This document shows positions 24,650 to 33,170 of a DNA stretch of 64,000 nt, one piece after another. The DNA is taken from NCBI GenBank assembly GCA_902790175.1, contig CADAQZ010000008.1, positions 26,855 to 90,854 of the forward strand, in the 5' to 3' direction. Under the pieces are notes generated by a model. It ran no database searches. It was given only the letters and a program-made list of their open reading frames with translations, and was not told the DNA's origin. The position numbers and the translations under genes are program-made. Position 1 is the first letter of the stretch, and every line of letters starts with the position of its first letter. This DNA is from an uncultured Eubacteriales bacterium. GTDB taxonomy: Bacteria > Bacillota > Clostridia > Christensenellales > Aristaeellaceae.

Positions 24650-25605
24650 TGTGCGCCCTCCATGGATTTGGCCCGCGCGAACGCCTCTGAGATCGCCCGC
24701 GCGTTGGCCGATTGTAGTTCGATGTATGCGTCGAAGCCCTCGCCCTCGCGGTGCGCCGACAGCACGTCCAGCCGCGCCACGGCGTAGCCCGCCGCCTCCA
24801 GCGCCTCCGTCATCGCTTGTGGCGCCTGCCTTTCAATCAATATGACCTTCGCGCCGCATGCCGAAAGCCGTTCCAGCAGCGCGTTTAGCTCGTTCTCCAC
24901 CAGCGCGTCGCCGCTCTCGCGGTCGATCCAGTCCGCGATTTCCAGCCCGTAATCCCGTGCGACGTAGATCAGCGCCTCGTTCATCAGGATCACGCCCTCG
25001 CCCTCAACGTCTTCAAGCAGCGCGCGGTTTTCCGACAGCAGAGTGTCCAGCCGCGCCTCGGCCTCCTGCGCGTTCTGGATGTACAGGTTGGCGTAGCCCG
25101 GGTCCAGCGACTGCATCGTCGCGCAAATGCTCTCAACGATCTTCTGCGCCCCTTCCAGCGACATGTACAGGTGCGGGTTCGGGCCGACCAGGTGGCTCTC
25201 CTGCTCGGCGTCCGCGCGCGCGCCGTCGTTGTAGAGCTCGAGGTTGTACAGCACCGCCGAGACCGCGGGGCCGCTCTCGCCCCAGCCGAACAGCGCGCTC
25301 TCAAAGCTCTCCAGGCCGCGCCCGCCCATCAGCACGGCGTCGGCGCTCCGGGAGAGGATTGCGGCGTCCCAGTCTGAAAGCGCATAATCGCGCAGGCAGC
25401 CGTCCTGCGGCTGCACCAGCAGGCGAAGTCGCGCGTCCGGAACATCCTTCATCACGGCGTTGGACAGCGCGTAGACCGGCCAGAAAGTCGCGTAGACGGA
25501 AATAGACTTGTATTCCGGCTCCACTAGCCTGTGACAGCCCGAAAGCGCGACCGATATTATCAAAATCAGCGCGATGATGGCGAACCTGCGCCGCAAGAAA
25601 CCCAC
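24646..25605 (-). CDS. ZnuA-like metal-binding lipoprotein, orphan
   Basis: 319 aa. Lipoprotein signal (ALSGCHR). The fold matches cluster A-I/ZnuA substrate-binding proteins: SISVYATFWPVYALSNAVM, NPHLYMS, the long backbone helix, YGLEIADWIDRESGDAL and KVILIERQAPQAM. Two of the usual His ligands are absent: the first (normally GxxPHxYEP) reads DGCLRDYALSD, and the third (FHxAFxYLA) reads MNEALIYVA; only the NPH histidine is clear. No ABC permease or ATPase is adjacent, so transport of zinc or manganese is uncertain. It sits in the mutL-miaA-rnhA run. GTG 25605 is used; TTG 25596 is possible. Confidence 0.8.
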   Translation of the reverse strand: MGFLRRRFAIIALILIISVALSGCHRLVEPEYKSISVYATFWPVYALSNAVMKDVPDARLRLLVQPQDGCLRDYALSDWDAAILSRSADAVLMGGRGLESFESALFGWGESGPAVSAVLYNLELYNDGARADAEQESHLVGPNPHLYMSLEGAQKIVESICATMQSLDPGYANLYIQNAQEAEARLDTLLSENRALLEDVEGEGVILMNEALIYVARDYGLEIADWIDRESGDALVENELNALLERLSACGAKVILIERQAPQAMTEALEAAGYAVARLDVLSAHREGEGFDAYIELQSANARAISEAFARAKSMEGAH

Positions 25606-25611
25606 TTCCCT

Positions 25612-26562
25612 TTACAGCTTTTGACGCTTCTCGTCGAGGATGGCTTTCATCCGATGGGCCAGCGCCTCGGCGCTCTCCCCCTCCGCTTTCAGCCAGATCA
25701 AGCGCTCGTCATGCCTGAACCAGGTCAACTGGCGCTTGGCGAGGCTTCGGGTGGCCTTTCGGGTCAGGTACAAGGCCTTGTCCATCGACATCTCTCCCCG
25801 CAGCGTGGCGGCGATCTCCTTATAGCCAATCGCCTGCATGGCCGTGGGGTGATTCTGCTCATCGGCCATCAGTGCGCGCACCTCGTCGATGAGCCCGGCC
25901 TTCAGCATCGCGTCCACGCGGGCGTCGATGCGCGCGTACAGCGCCTCGCGCGGCCAGTCGAGTGCGAAGATCACCTCGCGAAAGTCCCCCTGCCGCTGCC
26001 GGTCGAGGCGCGTGTGTTCGGTTTGGGTCACGCCGGTGATCTCGTAGATCTCTATGGCCCGGGAGACCCGGCGCACGTCGTTCTCGTGAAGCCGCGCCGC
26101 CGATTCCGGGTCGATCTGACGGAGCCGCTCGTGCAGCCTGCGCCTGCCTCCGGGCTCATTTGCCATCGCCAGCAACCGCGCGTGCATCGCCTCGTCGCTG
26201 CGCTCGGAGAAGCTCATGGGGCGCGTCACGGCGTCGATGTACAGGCCCGTGCCGCCGCAGAGCACGGGCACGCTTCCGCGTGCGATCACATCCGCGATGC
26301 AGGCCTTCGCGGCCTCCCGATAGGCATCGGCGGTATACTTTTCCCGGGGGCTCACGCAGCCCAGCATGTGATGCGTTACGCCGTCCATCTCGCTGGCCGT
26401 GGGCATCGCGGAGAGCACGTCCATGCCGGAGTAGATCTGCATCGAGTCCGCCGAGATCACCTCGCCGCCGATCAGCTTGCACAGCGCGACGGCCACGGCG
26501 GTCTTGCCGGAGGCCGTCGGTCCGGCGATCACCGGCAGGAAGGGTTTTATCACATTCTCCAT
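25612..26562 (-). CDS. miaA: tRNA dimethylallyltransferase
   Basis: 316 aa. Adds a dimethylallyl group to N6 of A37 in tRNAs reading UNN codons, the substrate for MiaB at 31760-33160. P-loop AGPTASGKTAVA, then GGEVISADSMQIYSGMD and GGTGLYIDAV, with RQLTWFRHDE near the C terminus. The ATG overlaps the mutL stop (TGATG). Confidence 0.96.
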   Translation of the reverse strand: MENVIKPFLPVIAGPTASGKTAVAVALCKLIGGEVISADSMQIYSGMDVLSAMPTASEMDGVTHHMLGCVSPREKYTADAYREAAKACIADVIARGSVPVLCGGTGLYIDAVTRPMSFSERSDEAMHARLLAMANEPGGRRRLHERLRQIDPESAARLHENDVRRVSRAIEIYEITGVTQTEHTRLDRQRQGDFREVIFALDWPREALYARIDARVDAMLKAGLIDEVRALMADEQNHPTAMQAIGYKEIAATLRGEMSMDKALYLTRKATRSLAKRQLTWFRHDERLIWLKAEGESAEALAHRMKAILDEKRQKL

Positions 26563-28538
26563 CACTGTATCCGCTTGAACATCTTTTCAAGCTCGCGGCG
26601 CGAAATGGCCTTCATCACGGGCCTGCCGTGCGGGCAGGTCGGCGGCGCGCCGGTCTCCAGCATCTGGCGGACGAGGTCCTCGATCTCCATCTCGCTCAGC
26701 GCGTCGCCGCCCTTGACGGCGGCCTTGCAGGCCATCTGCGCTACCTCCGCGCGGCGCAGATCGATCGTGGCGTTCTTCAGGCGGTTCAGCGCGTTGATCG
26801 TTTCCATGAACGCGGGCTTCAAGTCTGCCTTGCCCAGTATGAACGGCACGGCGCGCACCTGGATGTCCGATTCCCCGAACGGCTCCACGTCGTATCCTGC
26901 GTCGCGCAGCACATCCATGTTCTCCTGGATCAGCGCCATCTCGCGGGATGTGAGCCTGAGCACCATCGGCGTCAACAGCTGCTGAGAGCCGCGCCCGGAC
27001 TCCATCTGCGCCATGTACTTCTCGTAGTTCAGGCGCTCGTGCGCCGCGTGCTGGTCGATCAGCACCAGCGAATCGTCGGCCTCAATCAGGATGTAGGTCT
27101 TGAGCACGACACCGATGATGCGGTAGAGGGGCTTTTCTGGCTTATTATAAACCGACGTCGGTTTTTTATCGGCGATTGTACGATCTTCACTGTCTGTCTG
27201 TGTGCTCTCTACACCCGCCTTGGGCGGCTCGTATCCGCTGAGCGTGTCCTCTCTAAGCGCGGAGGCGCTCGTCGCGCCCAGCTTTTCGATCTCCCGGCGC
27301 ATCACCTGCTGGAAGACGTCCATCTGAACGGGCTTCTCGCGGCGAACGGGCGGTTTTGAAACCTTTTCAGGCGCTTCGACGGTCGGCATAGCTGCTTTCG
27401 GAGGTTCCGTCGGCGGTACTTCGACCTTCGGCGGCTCCGCGGGCAGCTTTTTGCCCTTCTCCATTTCCACGGGCTGCGGCACGATCTCGCGCACCGTGGC
27501 GACGCGTTCGATGGGCTTCGCCGCGGGCCGATCCGGCCCCAGCTGCAATACGCGCTCGCCCTCGAACGCCGTAGCCAACAGGCGCTCGCAGGCGCTGCGC
27601 ATGGCGATTTCGTCCTTAAAGCGCACCTCCAGCTTGTTCGGGTGCACGTTCACGTTCACGCTCGTCGGCGGGATCACCAGGTTCAGCGCGCACATCGGGT
27701 ACAAGCCGATGGTCACGCGCGTGCGGCAAACCTCCTCCAGCGCCCTGGAGAGCATCGGGCAGCGCACGGAGCGCCCGTTGATGAAGAAGTGCTGGTGCGC
27801 GCGGGTGGCCTTCGCCAGCTCCCCCACGCCGATCAGCCCGTAGACGCGCGCGCCGCCCTCTGTGGCGTCCACCTCCACCATCTGCTCGGCGGTCGCCTTG
27901 CCGTACACGGCGAATACCGCGTGGCGCAGCTTGCCGTCGCCGAAGCTGTGGTAGACGTTCGCGCCGTTGTTGATGTAGCGCACGGCCACGCCGGGGTTGC
28001 CGAGGATCATCCGCGCCACCGCGTCGCCCACGAGGCCGCCCTCGTAGCCGGGCTTCTTCAAAAACGCCTGGCGCACGGGGATGTTGTAGAACAAATCCTT
28101 CATCACGAAGGTCGTGCCCTCGGGGCAGCCGGTCTCCTTCACGCGCAGGTCCGCGCCGCCGTCGATGTTCAGCTTCACGCCGGTGTCCTGCCCGCGCGCG
28201 CGGGTGGTCATCTCTACGTGGGAGACGGACGCGATGGACGGCAGCGCCTCGCCGCGAAAGCCCAGCGTGCGGATGTCGTCCAGCTGCTCGGCGCTCTGCA
28301 GCTTCGAGGTGGCGTGGTTTTCAAACGCGAGGCGCACCTGCCCCGGCTCGATGCCGCAGCCGTTGTCCGTCACGCGCATGTATTCGACGCCGCCGCCTTT
28401 GATCTCGACGGTGACGGCCGTCGCGCCCGCGTCGATGGCGTTCTCCATCAGCTCCTTCACCACGGAGCTGGGCCGCTCCACCACCTCGCCGGCGGCGATG
28501 CGCCCCACCGTCGCTGCGTCCAGTATCCGAATGGGCAT
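26562..28538 (-). CDS. mutL: DNA mismatch repair protein MutL
   Basis: 658 aa. GHKL ATPase N-terminal domain with NAIDAGATAV, DNGCGI and TLGFRGEALPSI; a Pro/Glu/Lys-rich linker (about 335-450); the C-terminal domain contains DQHAAHERLNYE, the endonuclease metal motif of MutL from bacteria without MutH, and CPHGRPV. Hence a nicking MutL is expected. It partners with MutS directly upstream. Confidence 0.96.
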   Translation of the reverse strand: MPIRILDAATVGRIAAGEVVERPSSVVKELMENAIDAGATAVTVEIKGGGVEYMRVTDNGCGIEPGQVRLAFENHATSKLQSAEQLDDIRTLGFRGEALPSIASVSHVEMTTRARGQDTGVKLNIDGGADLRVKETGCPEGTTFVMKDLFYNIPVRQAFLKKPGYEGGLVGDAVARMILGNPGVAVRYINNGANVYHSFGDGKLRHAVFAVYGKATAEQMVEVDATEGGARVYGLIGVGELAKATRAHQHFFINGRSVRCPMLSRALEEVCRTRVTIGLYPMCALNLVIPPTSVNVNVHPNKLEVRFKDEIAMRSACERLLATAFEGERVLQLGPDRPAAKPIERVATVREIVPQPVEMEKGKKLPAEPPKVEVPPTEPPKAAMPTVEAPEKVSKPPVRREKPVQMDVFQQVMRREIEKLGATSASALREDTLSGYEPPKAGVESTQTDSEDRTIADKKPTSVYNKPEKPLYRIIGVVLKTYILIEADDSLVLIDQHAAHERLNYEKYMAQMESGRGSQQLLTPMVLRLTSREMALIQENMDVLRDAGYDVEPFGESDIQVRAVPFILGKADLKPAFMETINALNRLKNATIDLRRAEVAQMACKAAVKGGDALSEMEIEDLVRQMLETGAPPTCPHGRPVMKAISRRELEKMFKRIQ

Positions 28539-28565
28539 GGTTACCTCCTTTGGATGATGACGGGC

Positions 28566-28584
28566 GGGCGGCGCAACGCCGCCC
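28566..28584. repeat. GC-rich palindrome between mutS and mutL
   Basis: GGGCGGCG / CGCCGCCC with loop CAA, followed by CTACGGGG; sequence-related to 5160-5190. Confidence 0.6.
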
Positions 28585-28607
28585 CTACGGGGAATAGGCG
28601 CTTCTCT

Positions 28608-28663
28608 CCTACTGCCTACTGCCTACTGCCTACTCCCTATTCCCTACTGCCTACTCCCTATTC
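28608..28663. repeat. Heptanucleotide tandem repeat, eight copies
   Basis: Eight consecutive 7-mers, CCTACTG, CCTACTC or CCTATTC, in the order G G G C T-C G C T-C type; a ninth partial CCTA carries the complement of the mutS stop codon. Lies in the mutS-mutL spacer. Such short-period arrays often expand or contract by slippage. Confidence 0.9.
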
Positions 28664-28664
28664 C

Positions 28665-31253
28665 CTAAATCCGCTTCGCCTTCTCGTTGATCTCAAACAG
28701 CTTGTTCAGCGCGTCGATGGGCGTCATGCTCACCACGTCCAGCGCGGCGATCTCCTGCACCAGCGCCATCGGCGCGAAGTCCATCATGCCCAGCTGGCGG
28801 TCCTTGGCCTTGTGCTCGTCGAGTATGTTCTGGCCGAGGTTGCCGCGCGCCTGATCGTCCACCTCGAGCCGCGCCATGATCTGTCGCGCCCGGGCGATCA
28901 GCGACTTTGGCAGCCCCGCCAGACGCGCCACGGACACGCCGTAGCTACGGTCCGCGCCGCCGCGCACGATCTTCCTGAGGAAGATCACGTCCTCGCCCTG
29001 CTCCTTGGCGGTGATGCGGAAGTTCACCACGCCAGGCAGCTGGCCCTCCAGCTCCGAAAGCTCGTGGTAGTGCGTGGCGAACAGCGTGCGCGCGCCGCAC
29101 TTCTCCCCGGCAATGTACTCCACCGCCGCCCACGCGATGGACAGGCCGTCGAACGTCGAGGTCCCCCGCCCCACTTCGTCCAGGATCAACAGGCTCCTGG
29201 GCGTGGCGAACTTCAGGATTGTCGCCATCTCGCTCATCTCCACCATGAACGTGGACTGGCCGCCGTACAGGTCGTCGGACGCGCCGATGCGGGTGAAGAT
29301 GCGGTCGGTGATGGCGATGTCGGCGGCCGTGGCGGGCACGAACGAGCCCATGTGCGCCATCAGCACGATCAGCGCCACCTGCCGCATGTAGGTGGACTTG
29401 CCGGCCATGTTCGGGCCGGTGATGATCATCACGCGCTCGTCCTGCGTGAGGGTCGTATCGTTGGGCACGAAGCGCTCGCGACCGATGGAGTCCTCCACCA
29501 CCGGATGCCGCCCGTTTTCGATGTGATAGCGGCCCTCCTCGTTGATCGAGGGGCGCACGTAGCCGTACTCCGAGGCCGCCTTGGCAAGCGCCAGCAGCAC
29601 GTCCAGCGTCTTCAGGCCCGATACCGTGCTCTGCAGCTCTGCAAGCTTTCCCTTGAGCATCTCGCGCAGCTCGCAGAACAGCGAGTACTCCAGGCGCATC
29701 GCGTTCTCTTCCGCGCCGAGGATCTTACTCTCCAGCGTCTTGAGCTCGTCCGTGATGAAGCGCTCGGCGTTGGCCAGCGTCTGCTTGCGCACGTAGTCGT
29801 AGGGCACCTGATCGTAGAACGACTTGGTGACCTCTATGTAGTACCCAAAAACGCGGTTGTAGCCGACCTTCAGGTTCTTGATGCCCGTGCGCTCGCGCTC
29901 GCGCGCCTCCAGGCCCGCCAGGTATTCCTTGCCGTGGCTGCCGACGGCGCGCAGCTCGTCCAGCTCGGCGCTGTAGCCCTCGGCGATGATGCCGCCGTCG
30001 CGCACGGAGACGGGCGCGTCCGGCGATATGGCGCGGCGCAGCTTATCGGTGACGTCCGTCAGCGGATTGAGCAGCGCGAGCGTCTCGCGGATCAGCGGCG
30101 CGTCGAAGGCCGAAGCCTGCCCCCTGATCAGCGGGATCATCTCCAGCGTTGACGTCAGCGCCAGGCAGTCACGCGCGGTCACGGCGTCGTAGGCGATGCG
30201 GCTGAGCAGACGCTCCACGTCGTAGACGCTGTCAAACGCCTCTCTGAGGCCGTCCGATACCATCGGGTTTTCGATCATCTGCTGGATCGCGTCCAGGCGG
30301 CGCTCGATCTGCGCGGGCTCCTTCAGCGGGCGCTCGATCCACGCGCGCAGCAGGCGGCTGCCCATCGACGTGCGCGTCTTGTCCAGGATCCAGAGCAGCG
30401 ATCCCTTCCGGCTCTTGTTGCGCGCTGTCTCCAGAAGCTCCAGGTTCCGAAGCGCCACGCGATCGATGGCCATGTAGCGCGCGCTCTCGTAGGGCTTGGC
30501 GGTCAGGATGTGCCCGAGCGCGTTCTTCTGCGTCTGCGTAAGGTAGTTCAGCAGCGCGCCCGCGGCGCTGACGGCCAGCTTTTCGCCGTCGAAGCCCATG
30601 TCGGAGACGGACTTTCCGAAGTGCGCCTTCATCACCTTCGAGGCCGCGGCGTAGGTGAAGCGCTCCTCCTCAAGCACTTCGGCCTTCGCGGCGCGTTCCG
30701 GCTCATACTGCGCAAACGCCGTGCAGTCGTTGACGATCACCTCGCTGGGGTCCAGCCGCGCCAACTCGTCGGACAGGCTCGCGCGCGCGTCCGCGATCTG
30801 GCACAGGTAGAACTCGCCGGTGGATACGTCGCAGAAGGCGCATCCGGCCTGATTCTTGCGCAGGCAAAGCGCGGCGATGTAGTTGGCCTTGCGATCCTCC
30901 AGCATGTTGCTCTCGATCACGGTGCCGGGCGTCACCACGCGGATGACCTCGCGCTCAACCAAGCCCTTCGTCGTAGCCGGGTCGGTCATCTGCTCGCAGA
31001 TGGCCACCTTGTAGCCCTTCTCGATCAGCTTTTGCAGGTAGGTTTCAACCGCGTGATACGGCACGCCGCACATCGGCGCGCGCTCGGAAAGGCCACAGTC
31101 CTTGCCCGTCAGCGTCAGCTCCAGCTCGCGGGAGACCAGCTTGGCGTCGTCGAAGAACATCTCGTAGAAGTCGCCCAGCCGGTAGAACAGGATCGTGTTC
31201 GGATACTGCTCCTTGATGTTCAGGTACTGCTGCATCATGGGCGTCACGGGCAT
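28665..31253 (-). CDS. mutS: DNA mismatch repair protein MutS
   Basis: 862 aa. Mismatch-recognition domain with the Phe-x-Glu wedge (LGDFYEMF), connector, lever and clamp domains, then ABC ATPase with Walker A GPNMAGKST, DEVGRGTSTFDG and TLFATHYHEL. ATG 31253 is chosen since GAGGTGAT lies just upstream; in-frame upstream ATGs lack a site. Its TAG stop falls inside the heptamer repeat. Confidence 0.96.
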   Translation of the reverse strand: MPVTPMMQQYLNIKEQYPNTILFYRLGDFYEMFFDDAKLVSRELELTLTGKDCGLSERAPMCGVPYHAVETYLQKLIEKGYKVAICEQMTDPATTKGLVEREVIRVVTPGTVIESNMLEDRKANYIAALCLRKNQAGCAFCDVSTGEFYLCQIADARASLSDELARLDPSEVIVNDCTAFAQYEPERAAKAEVLEEERFTYAAASKVMKAHFGKSVSDMGFDGEKLAVSAAGALLNYLTQTQKNALGHILTAKPYESARYMAIDRVALRNLELLETARNKSRKGSLLWILDKTRTSMGSRLLRAWIERPLKEPAQIERRLDAIQQMIENPMVSDGLREAFDSVYDVERLLSRIAYDAVTARDCLALTSTLEMIPLIRGQASAFDAPLIRETLALLNPLTDVTDKLRRAISPDAPVSVRDGGIIAEGYSAELDELRAVGSHGKEYLAGLEARERERTGIKNLKVGYNRVFGYYIEVTKSFYDQVPYDYVRKQTLANAERFITDELKTLESKILGAEENAMRLEYSLFCELREMLKGKLAELQSTVSGLKTLDVLLALAKAASEYGYVRPSINEEGRYHIENGRHPVVEDSIGRERFVPNDTTLTQDERVMIITGPNMAGKSTYMRQVALIVLMAHMGSFVPATAADIAITDRIFTRIGASDDLYGGQSTFMVEMSEMATILKFATPRSLLILDEVGRGTSTFDGLSIAWAAVEYIAGEKCGARTLFATHYHELSELEGQLPGVVNFRITAKEQGEDVIFLRKIVRGGADRSYGVSVARLAGLPKSLIARARQIMARLEVDDQARGNLGQNILDEHKAKDRQLGMMDFAPMALVQEIAALDVVSMTPIDALNKLFEINEKAKRI

Positions 31254-31296
31254 GGGGATCACCTCAATTGCGTTGGTAGGGTTGAAAAAGGAAAAC

Positions 31297-31349
31297 GACC
31301 TCATCTGTCACAGCCTGCGGCTGTGCCACCTTCCCCAAAGGGGAAGGCT
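31297..31349. repeat. Two-hairpin palindromic repeat upstream of mutS
   Basis: CACAGCC-TGC-GGCTGTG (31309-31325) followed by CCTTCCCC-AAA-GGGGAAGG (31329-31347). The second hairpin is shared with the fold-back element at 60615-60777. It separates ylbF from mutS and may attenuate transcription. Confidence 0.72.
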
Positions 31350-31358
31350 AAATAGGTT

Positions 31359-31757
31359 TCAGTGGCAGCCCTTGCAGGTGGAGCAGCTGCCGGTGCAGCC
31401 GCCTTCGGGCGCTTCCATGTTGCCGGTCACGATGAACTGCAGCACCTGGTTGATCTGGCCGATCAGGCCGTTGAACGCCTCGCGCGCGTCGTTGAGGGCA
31501 ACGATGTCGTCCATCATCTGAAGGCGCTCCTGCGCGGCGTCCATCTCGTCCGACAGCCGCCGCAGCGCGACGGGGTCGGGGTTCTCTCCCTGCACCATGT
31601 CCTGCAGCTGCGTGCGCTTCTCCAGGAATTCGCTCATTGCGGCGGCGGCCTGCTCGTTCTTCATCGCGCGGTCCTCCGCCTGCTTCATCTGCTGGTAGGT
31701 CTCGCACTCCAAAAGCGCCTGGCCCAGCTCGCGTGTCTTTTCAAACACCTTGTCCAT
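31359..31757 (-). CDS. YlbF/YmcA family regulator with Cys-rich tail
   Basis: 132 aa. Helical YlbF/YmcA domain (about 1-110; QALLECETYQQMKQAEDRAMKNEQAAAAM) followed by a C-terminal tail with four cysteines and a terminal His (GGCTGSCSTCKGCH). In Bacillus the YlbF-YmcA-YaaT (Ric) complex carries iron-sulfur clusters and affects RNA processing, competence and sporulation; ymcA sits beside miaB there, as here. The start is 2 bp after miaB, whose last codons supply GGAGGAA. Confidence 0.88.
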   Translation of the reverse strand: MDKVFEKTRELGQALLECETYQQMKQAEDRAMKNEQAAAAMSEFLEKRTQLQDMVQGENPDPVALRRLSDEMDAAQERLQMMDDIVALNDAREAFNGLIGQINQVLQFIVTGNMEAPEGGCTGSCSTCKGCH

Positions 31758-31759
31758 GT

Positions 31760-33160
31760 TTATTCCTCCGTCATGATTTGCCGCCCGCGCAGCGTGTTGC
31801 GCCCGGCGGAAGTGATCTCTACGTCGACGAACTGCCCGATCAGCGAGGCCTCGCCGGGGAAGTTCACCATGTGGCCGCGCGGCGTCTTGCCGCCCACGCT
31901 CATGCTGTCGCGCGTCGAGACGGCCTCCACGAGCACGCGCTCGCGCTTCCCCACCTGCTTTTCAAGCACCTCCAGCGAGATCGCCTGTTGCAGGTCGATC
32001 AGCCGCTGGATGCGCTCGCTCTTGACCTCATAGGGCGTGTCGTCCGGGTACTCGGCCGCTCGCGTTCCGGCGCGGGGCGAGTAGATGAACGTGTAGGCGG
32101 CGTCAAAGCGCACCTCGCGCACGAGCGACATCGTCTCCTCGAACTGTTCAAGCGTCTCGCCCGGGAAGCCGACGATGATGTCGCTGGTCAGGCCGATGTC
32201 CGGGCACACCTTCCTCAGCTTCCCGACCAGCGCCACATAGTGTTCGCGGGTGTAGCGGCGGTTCATGCGCCGAAGCACCTCGTTGCTTCCGGCCTGCACC
32301 GGCAGGTGCAATTGCGGCATCAGGTGCTTGAGCTCCCCGAAGGCGTTTATCAGCTCGTCGGAAAGATCCTTCGGATGGCTGGTCATGAAGCGGATGCGCG
32401 GGATGCCCAGCTGATCGACGCGGTACAACAGCTCCGCGAACCTTGCGCCGCCGCCCCCGTAGGAGTTCACGTTCTGGCCCAGCAGCATGATCTCCTGCGC
32501 GCCATCGTCGCGAAGCCGCGCGCACTCCTCGAGCACCGCCTCCGGCGTCCGGGAGCGCTCGCGCCCGCGCACGTAGGGTACGATGCAGTAGGTGCAGAAG
32601 TTGTCGCAGCCGTACATGATGTTCACGAAGGCGTTGAACCGGCAGCGGCGCGCCTCGGGCATGCCCTCGACCACCTCGCCGTCGATGTCCATGACCTCCG
32701 CAATGGGTTCGCCCTCCGTCAGCACGCGGTAGACGTACTCCGGCAGCTTGTACAGGTTGTGCGTGCCGTAGACGAGGTCGATGAAGGGATAGCGCTTCTT
32801 CATCATCGCCGCCATGCCCTTCTCCTGGGTCATGCAGCCGCCCACGCAGATCATCAGGTCGGGCTTGTCCTTCTTCAGCTCCTTCAGCCATATGACGTTG
32901 CCCAGCGCCTTGTTTTCCGCGTTTTCGCGCACGCAGCAGGTGTTGTATAGGATCAGGTCCGCCTGCTCCCGCACGGGCTCGTTGACCATGCCCATGGCGC
33001 TGAGCATCCCGGCGATGGACTCGGAGTCCCGCTCGTTCATCTGGCAGCCCATGGTGACGATGTGATAGCGCTTCGGGCGCTTTTCAAGCGCCCTGACGCG
33101 CACCATGTATTCCCGCTGGCGCTGCATCTCCTGCTCGGAGACGATCGGCCTTTCCTTCAT
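31760..33160 (-). CDS. miaB: tRNA-2-methylthio-N6-dimethylallyladenosine synthase
   Basis: 466 aa. Radical-SAM methylthiotransferase acting on i6A37 made by MiaA. The N-terminal UPF0004 domain has MGCQMN, NTCCVREN and VGGCM cysteines for the auxiliary cluster; the radical-SAM core has CDNFCTYC and the C-terminal TRAM domain ends the protein. Order miaB-ylbF/ymcA-mutS-mutL-miaA matches Bacillus apart from missing cotE. Confidence 0.96.
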   Translation of the reverse strand: MKERPIVSEQEMQRQREYMVRVRALEKRPKRYHIVTMGCQMNERDSESIAGMLSAMGMVNEPVREQADLILYNTCCVRENAENKALGNVIWLKELKKDKPDLMICVGGCMTQEKGMAAMMKKRYPFIDLVYGTHNLYKLPEYVYRVLTEGEPIAEVMDIDGEVVEGMPEARRCRFNAFVNIMYGCDNFCTYCIVPYVRGRERSRTPEAVLEECARLRDDGAQEIMLLGQNVNSYGGGGARFAELLYRVDQLGIPRIRFMTSHPKDLSDELINAFGELKHLMPQLHLPVQAGSNEVLRRMNRRYTREHYVALVGKLRKVCPDIGLTSDIIVGFPGETLEQFEETMSLVREVRFDAAYTFIYSPRAGTRAAEYPDDTPYEVKSERIQRLIDLQQAISLEVLEKQVGKRERVLVEAVSTRDSMSVGGKTPRGHMVNFPGEASLIGQFVDVEITSAGRNTLRGRQIMTEE

Positions 33161-33170
33161 GATAAACTCC

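Noticed and set aside
28608-28663. CRISPR array
   Set aside because: 7-bp units without spacers; no Cas genes. The 22-bp (16409) and 38-bp (49014) tandem units also lack spacers.
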